Positions 61,241 to 64,000 of a DNA stretch of 64,000 nt are shown here, piece after piece. Location: NCBI RefSeq assembly GCF_949987515.2, contig NC_082694.2, positions 10,223,958 to 10,287,957 on the forward strand, given 5' to 3'. The notes below the pieces were generated by a model. The model did no database searches. It was not told the origin of the DNA and saw nothing but the letters and a program-made list of their open reading frames with translations. Each line of letters starts with the position of its first letter. The first letter of the stretch is position 1. A program made the position numbers and the translations under genes. The DNA comes from Delphinus delphis (taxonomy: Eukaryota; Chordata; Mammalia; Artiodactyla; Delphinidae).

Positions 61241-61634
61241 CATGGCTTCCCCGGGCTCCACGGCAAGAGTACTTAACCAAGGGTGTCCTGAGCTTCATTT
61301 GCTATGTTTGGAGTTTTTACCAGGAGTACGTTTTTTCTTTGATAAGTTATACCAGTATTAAGTTACTACCAATTAGTTTCATGTGAATACCAGGAAGTCT
61401 TCTGCTGAGAATTTCTGATGCAGCCTGTCGGTGCCCCCGCCCTCGAACGTTGGAGGAGAGGAGTCTGTGTGGCAGGCAGTGGAGTCCAGAGCTGAAGTCC
61501 TGCTTGTTCTCGTCGGTTTCCCCTCACTCTCCTCCAGGTAACCGTTTCCCTCCTCAGGACCACCGGCAAGAATCACCTTTGACAGAAACACCCTGGAGCA
61601 TAAGGATGGGGTTTCTCTCAAAAGCTCGGGGCTC

Positions 61635-61758
61635 GGGCTTCCCCGGTGGCTCAGTGGTTGAGGGTCTACCTGCCGATGCAGGGGACGTGGGTTCGTGCCC
61701 CGGTCCGGGAGGGTCCCGCGTGCCGCGGAGCGGCTGGGCCCGTGAGCCGTGGCCGCTG
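61635..61758 (+). mobile_element. CHR-2-type SINE, 3'-truncated
   Basis: Intact head GGGCTTCCCCGGTGGC and body to GTGGCCGCTG, then unrelated sequence. There is no A-tail and no target duplication, so the right part was lost by deletion. Confidence 0.85.
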
Positions 61759-61759
61759 G

Positions 61760-62640
61760 GCTTGGAAGCAGTCACCAAGAAGCCAGCTGTGGTGGGGCCC
61801 TGGGCCGCCCTGGATCCACGGTTCTCCCTCGCGCTGGCTCGTCCTGGTCATCCCTGCTCATGTTGCTCCAGGAAATCTGAGAGCTAGTGAATAAGACTCC
61901 AGGATCCGAGTGACACAAGCAATCAGATTGCCCTTCAAAGGTCAAGGCAGAATTCAAGGCACAGCTGGGTGGAAGTCGTGCTTGGTGTCTGAGGGAGAAT
62001 TAGGAAGTTTGGCTTTGGTAGCTGCAGACTGATTGCTTTGCAACTGGATTAGTGGTTAACGTTCGTACTTGGACCTGCAGCGGATCTGAACCCCACCTTC
62101 CTGGCGAAGGGCATCTCCGTGCCCAGGTCCACCACCAGGTCCCTGGTGGGGGACGTGCGTGTCGGCCGTGGGAGGCTCTTCAAGAGGCATGAGGGGCTGA
62201 TGACGGGCTGGGCTTGGCTCCTGATGGTGGCCTAGCTTAATCGTCGACCTTGACCGTCACAGTGGTGAGGGAGCAGGGTGGGTGTCTGGGGAAGGAAACC
62301 ACCACCAAGAGCAGCCCAGGCGGCCTGGCAACTGGCCGGGGGTTGGGAAGTCCCTCGGTCTCCTCCTGTAGCAGCCGGGAAGCGTCTCGAGGCAGAGGTC
62401 GGCCCCTTGCGTCTGTGCTTTAGGGGTCCTCTCTAGGAGTCTTTTTGCCGCGGCAGTTGGGCCGCGTCTCCCAGGGTCTCAGGCAGCCAGACCTACAGCA
62501 ACGTGGCGGCTCACTTCTTTTTCTCCAGGGCATCTGCACTTAGGAGAATGGGAGCCGTTTCCCCCGGAACCTGGGCTGGTGGCCCAGCGCCCAGGATGTG
62601 TGTTTATTGGTTGAATCACTTCTGAGTAGGTGCGGGGGGG
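61760..62640. other. ANKRD39-ANKRD23 spacer
   Basis: Unique-looking sequence with no exon or recognised repeat, upstream of the ANKRD23 promoter. Confidence 0.5.
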
Positions 62641-62646
62641 ATGGCA

Positions 62647-62839
62647 CAGGTGCAGGATGGGGGGTGTCTGAGGATGCAACTGACTCAGCTCAAAACAGCT
62701 CTTTCTCCCGTGCCCGCAGTGGGCTGTGTGCTCACACCGGTACTTTGGTGGGTGTTACGGAGCCACGGAGTTGCCTGGCGGGGGCCCGAGCCTCTGCCCT
62801 GCCCCCGCCCCCCGGCCCCCGACAGCTCTCCTATAAAAG
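62647..62839 (+). promoter_or_regulatory. ANKRD23: ANKRD23 proximal promoter with TATA box
   Basis: TATAAAAG at 62832-62839 lies about 54 bases before the ATG, so transcription should start near 62862-62868 with a short 5' UTR. Upstream are E-boxes CAGGTG (62647-62652) and CAACTG (62677-62682), the latter overlapping an AP-1 site TGACTCA (62681-62687). E-boxes suit a muscle gene; binding is inferred. Confidence 0.7.
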
Positions 62840-62892
62840 GGCTGAGCTGCTCGGCTCTTCTCACTGGGGGCGTGACGAGCAGGGGAGGGGCC

Positions 62893-62919
62893 ATGGACTT
62901 CGTCAGCATCCAGCAGTTG
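62893..62919 (+). CDS. ANKRD23: ANKRD23 exon 1 (5' end of gene)
   Basis: ATG codes for MDFVSIQQL, then the donor GTGAGG. Human ANKRD23 (DARP), from memory, begins MDFISIQQL, and the gene lies next to ANKRD39 in human, so the match is firm despite only nine residues. ANKRD23 belongs to the muscle ankyrin-repeat proteins, which bind titin N2A and respond to stretch and metabolic stress. The ATG context is GGCCATGG, close to the Kozak optimum. The exon encoding the next residues was not found before 64000, so intron 1 is longer than 1.08 kb and only the start of the gene is here. Confidence 0.85.
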
Positions 62920-64000
62920 GTGAGGACGTGCAGCGGAGGCCGGGCAGTGGTCTGGGCACCCCCAGACCGTCTCAGCAGAACGCGGAGGCCGGGCAGCTCC
63001 TTTCTGGTGCCTGAGGAGGTTTTGGGAGTAGAAACCTGTAGTACTTTTCCGGCCTGTCTGCCTAGTTCTCGTGTGAGGTGGTGAGGGGCCAAGGAGCAAG
63101 AGAGAGACACGGTGAGAAAGGCGTCTGGCGATGGTAGACGAGAAAATCCTTGAGTGTAGTGGGTTTTGCCCTGGACTGTGTTGGCCAAAGAGGAACGGGA
63201 AGCGGCAGGTCACCCCGGAAGACACAAGTGTGGCTGGGTGCTGGCTGAGCTCAGTTGCGTTGATGGTCTTTGCTGGGGAAATGGTCTGGAGGGTCTGGCT
63301 GCCTTGGCTGGGGACAAGGAGGAGGGCGCTCGAGTTCCCTGGGCAGCGAGAGAAGCAGGCACACCAGGGACACTCTGGGACGTCTGTTGTGAGGGATGGG
63401 GCATGGAGGGTAGCGAGGCCCAGGGTGTCACTTTGCCCCACAAGCCCCACTGCGGGCCAGGGCCCTGCTGGCCGCAGCCCAGGACAGCCGCTGCTGGGAG
63501 GCGGGTTGCAGGGCCCAGGAAGTGTTAGGCTGCCTGAGTTTGCTTTAGAAGGGAATGGAATGTAGTTCTACGTGGCTAGAAGCCCTAGGCTCTGCCATCG
63601 TATCATTCCAGCCTTTTCTCTCCCCTCAACGTGCTTATTCCTCAGGGCTCCCTAGCGCTGAATCACGGGGCTGGGGGCCAGGGGAGGAAGAAAAGAATGG
63701 ACCATTGTTTGGTGGGTTCTGCCCTAAGCACAGCACCGGTAGTCATTTCATTTTTATAGCTCCAAGACGTAAGTGCTAGTTTTACCCCATTTTATTATGA
63801 AGAAACATAGCTTCATGAAGAGCCAAAATTTGAATGTAGGAATTCAGAATTTTATCCGGGAGGCATCTCCTCTGTCCCCCCGGGCTTGGGGTCAGGTGGC
63901 AGTGTGGTGTGATCGGGTAGGAATGTAAGGAAAACAACCCACGAGGGAGGCCCTGAGCTCACCTGGACACAGCCCAGCAGCATAAATAGATGCGGCGTCA
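62920..64000 (+). other. ANKRD23: ANKRD23 intron 1 (partial)
   Basis: GC-rich sequence with no further exon seen. A MIR lies at 63735-63850. Confidence 0.65.
63735..63850 (-). mobile_element. MIR SINE fragment
   Basis: TTTTACCCCATTTTATTATG and GAGCCAAAATTTGAATGTAG are the reverse MIR core. Confidence 0.6.

Noticed and set aside
62830..62840. CArG box (SRF site) at the ANKRD23 promoter
   Set aside because: CCTATAAAAGG has seven A/T bases between CC and GG instead of six; it is better read as the TATA box.

Overview
This is nuclear DNA of a mammal, almost certainly a cetacean (whale or dolphin). Genes are split into short exons with GT/AG borders. The region is rich in short tRNA-derived SINEs of the CHR type. 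Several of these are CHR-2-like copies with near-perfect target-site duplications and A-tails, and CHR-2 is known from cetaceans and hippos. No ruminant BovB or pig SINE was recognised. All gene content lies on the + strand and matches the order I recall for human chromosome 2q11.2: FAM178B - SEMA4C - ANKRD39 - ANKRD23.

Layout. (1) 30-38948: the last seven coding exons of FAM178B, a poorly understood relative of SLF2, spread over 39 kb. Two introns of about 14-15 kb and one of 7.6 kb hold L1, L2, MIR, Tigger and SINE copies, including two transposon-in-transposon nests. (2) 38949-43600: an intergenic stretch with one MIR and no gene seen. (3) about 43600-53900: SEMA4C, complete, with a CpG-island promoter, a non-coding first exon and 14 coding exons that join without a phase error into an 833-residue transmembrane semaphorin. 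(4) 54880-60000: ANKRD39, complete, with a CpG-island promoter carrying two inverted CCAAT boxes and four exons coding for 183 residues. (5) 60000-62800: a repeat-rich spacer. (6) 62832-64000: a TATA promoter and the first coding exon of ANKRD23; the rest of that gene lies beyond the window.

The genes do not form one pathway. SEMA4C is a cell-surface guidance ligand, ANKRD23 is a muscle ankyrin-repeat protein, and the roles of ANKRD39 and FAM178B are not established. No CRISPR, operon, phage or defence system is present, and I found no credible new gene system. The points most worth a second look are the oversized, satellite-bearing intron 12 of SEMA4C, an extra cysteine in its sema domain, a probable L1-derived polyadenylation signal for ANKRD39, and the two dated transposon nests. 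Coordinates of old repeats are approximate because they were judged by eye against remembered consensus sequences.
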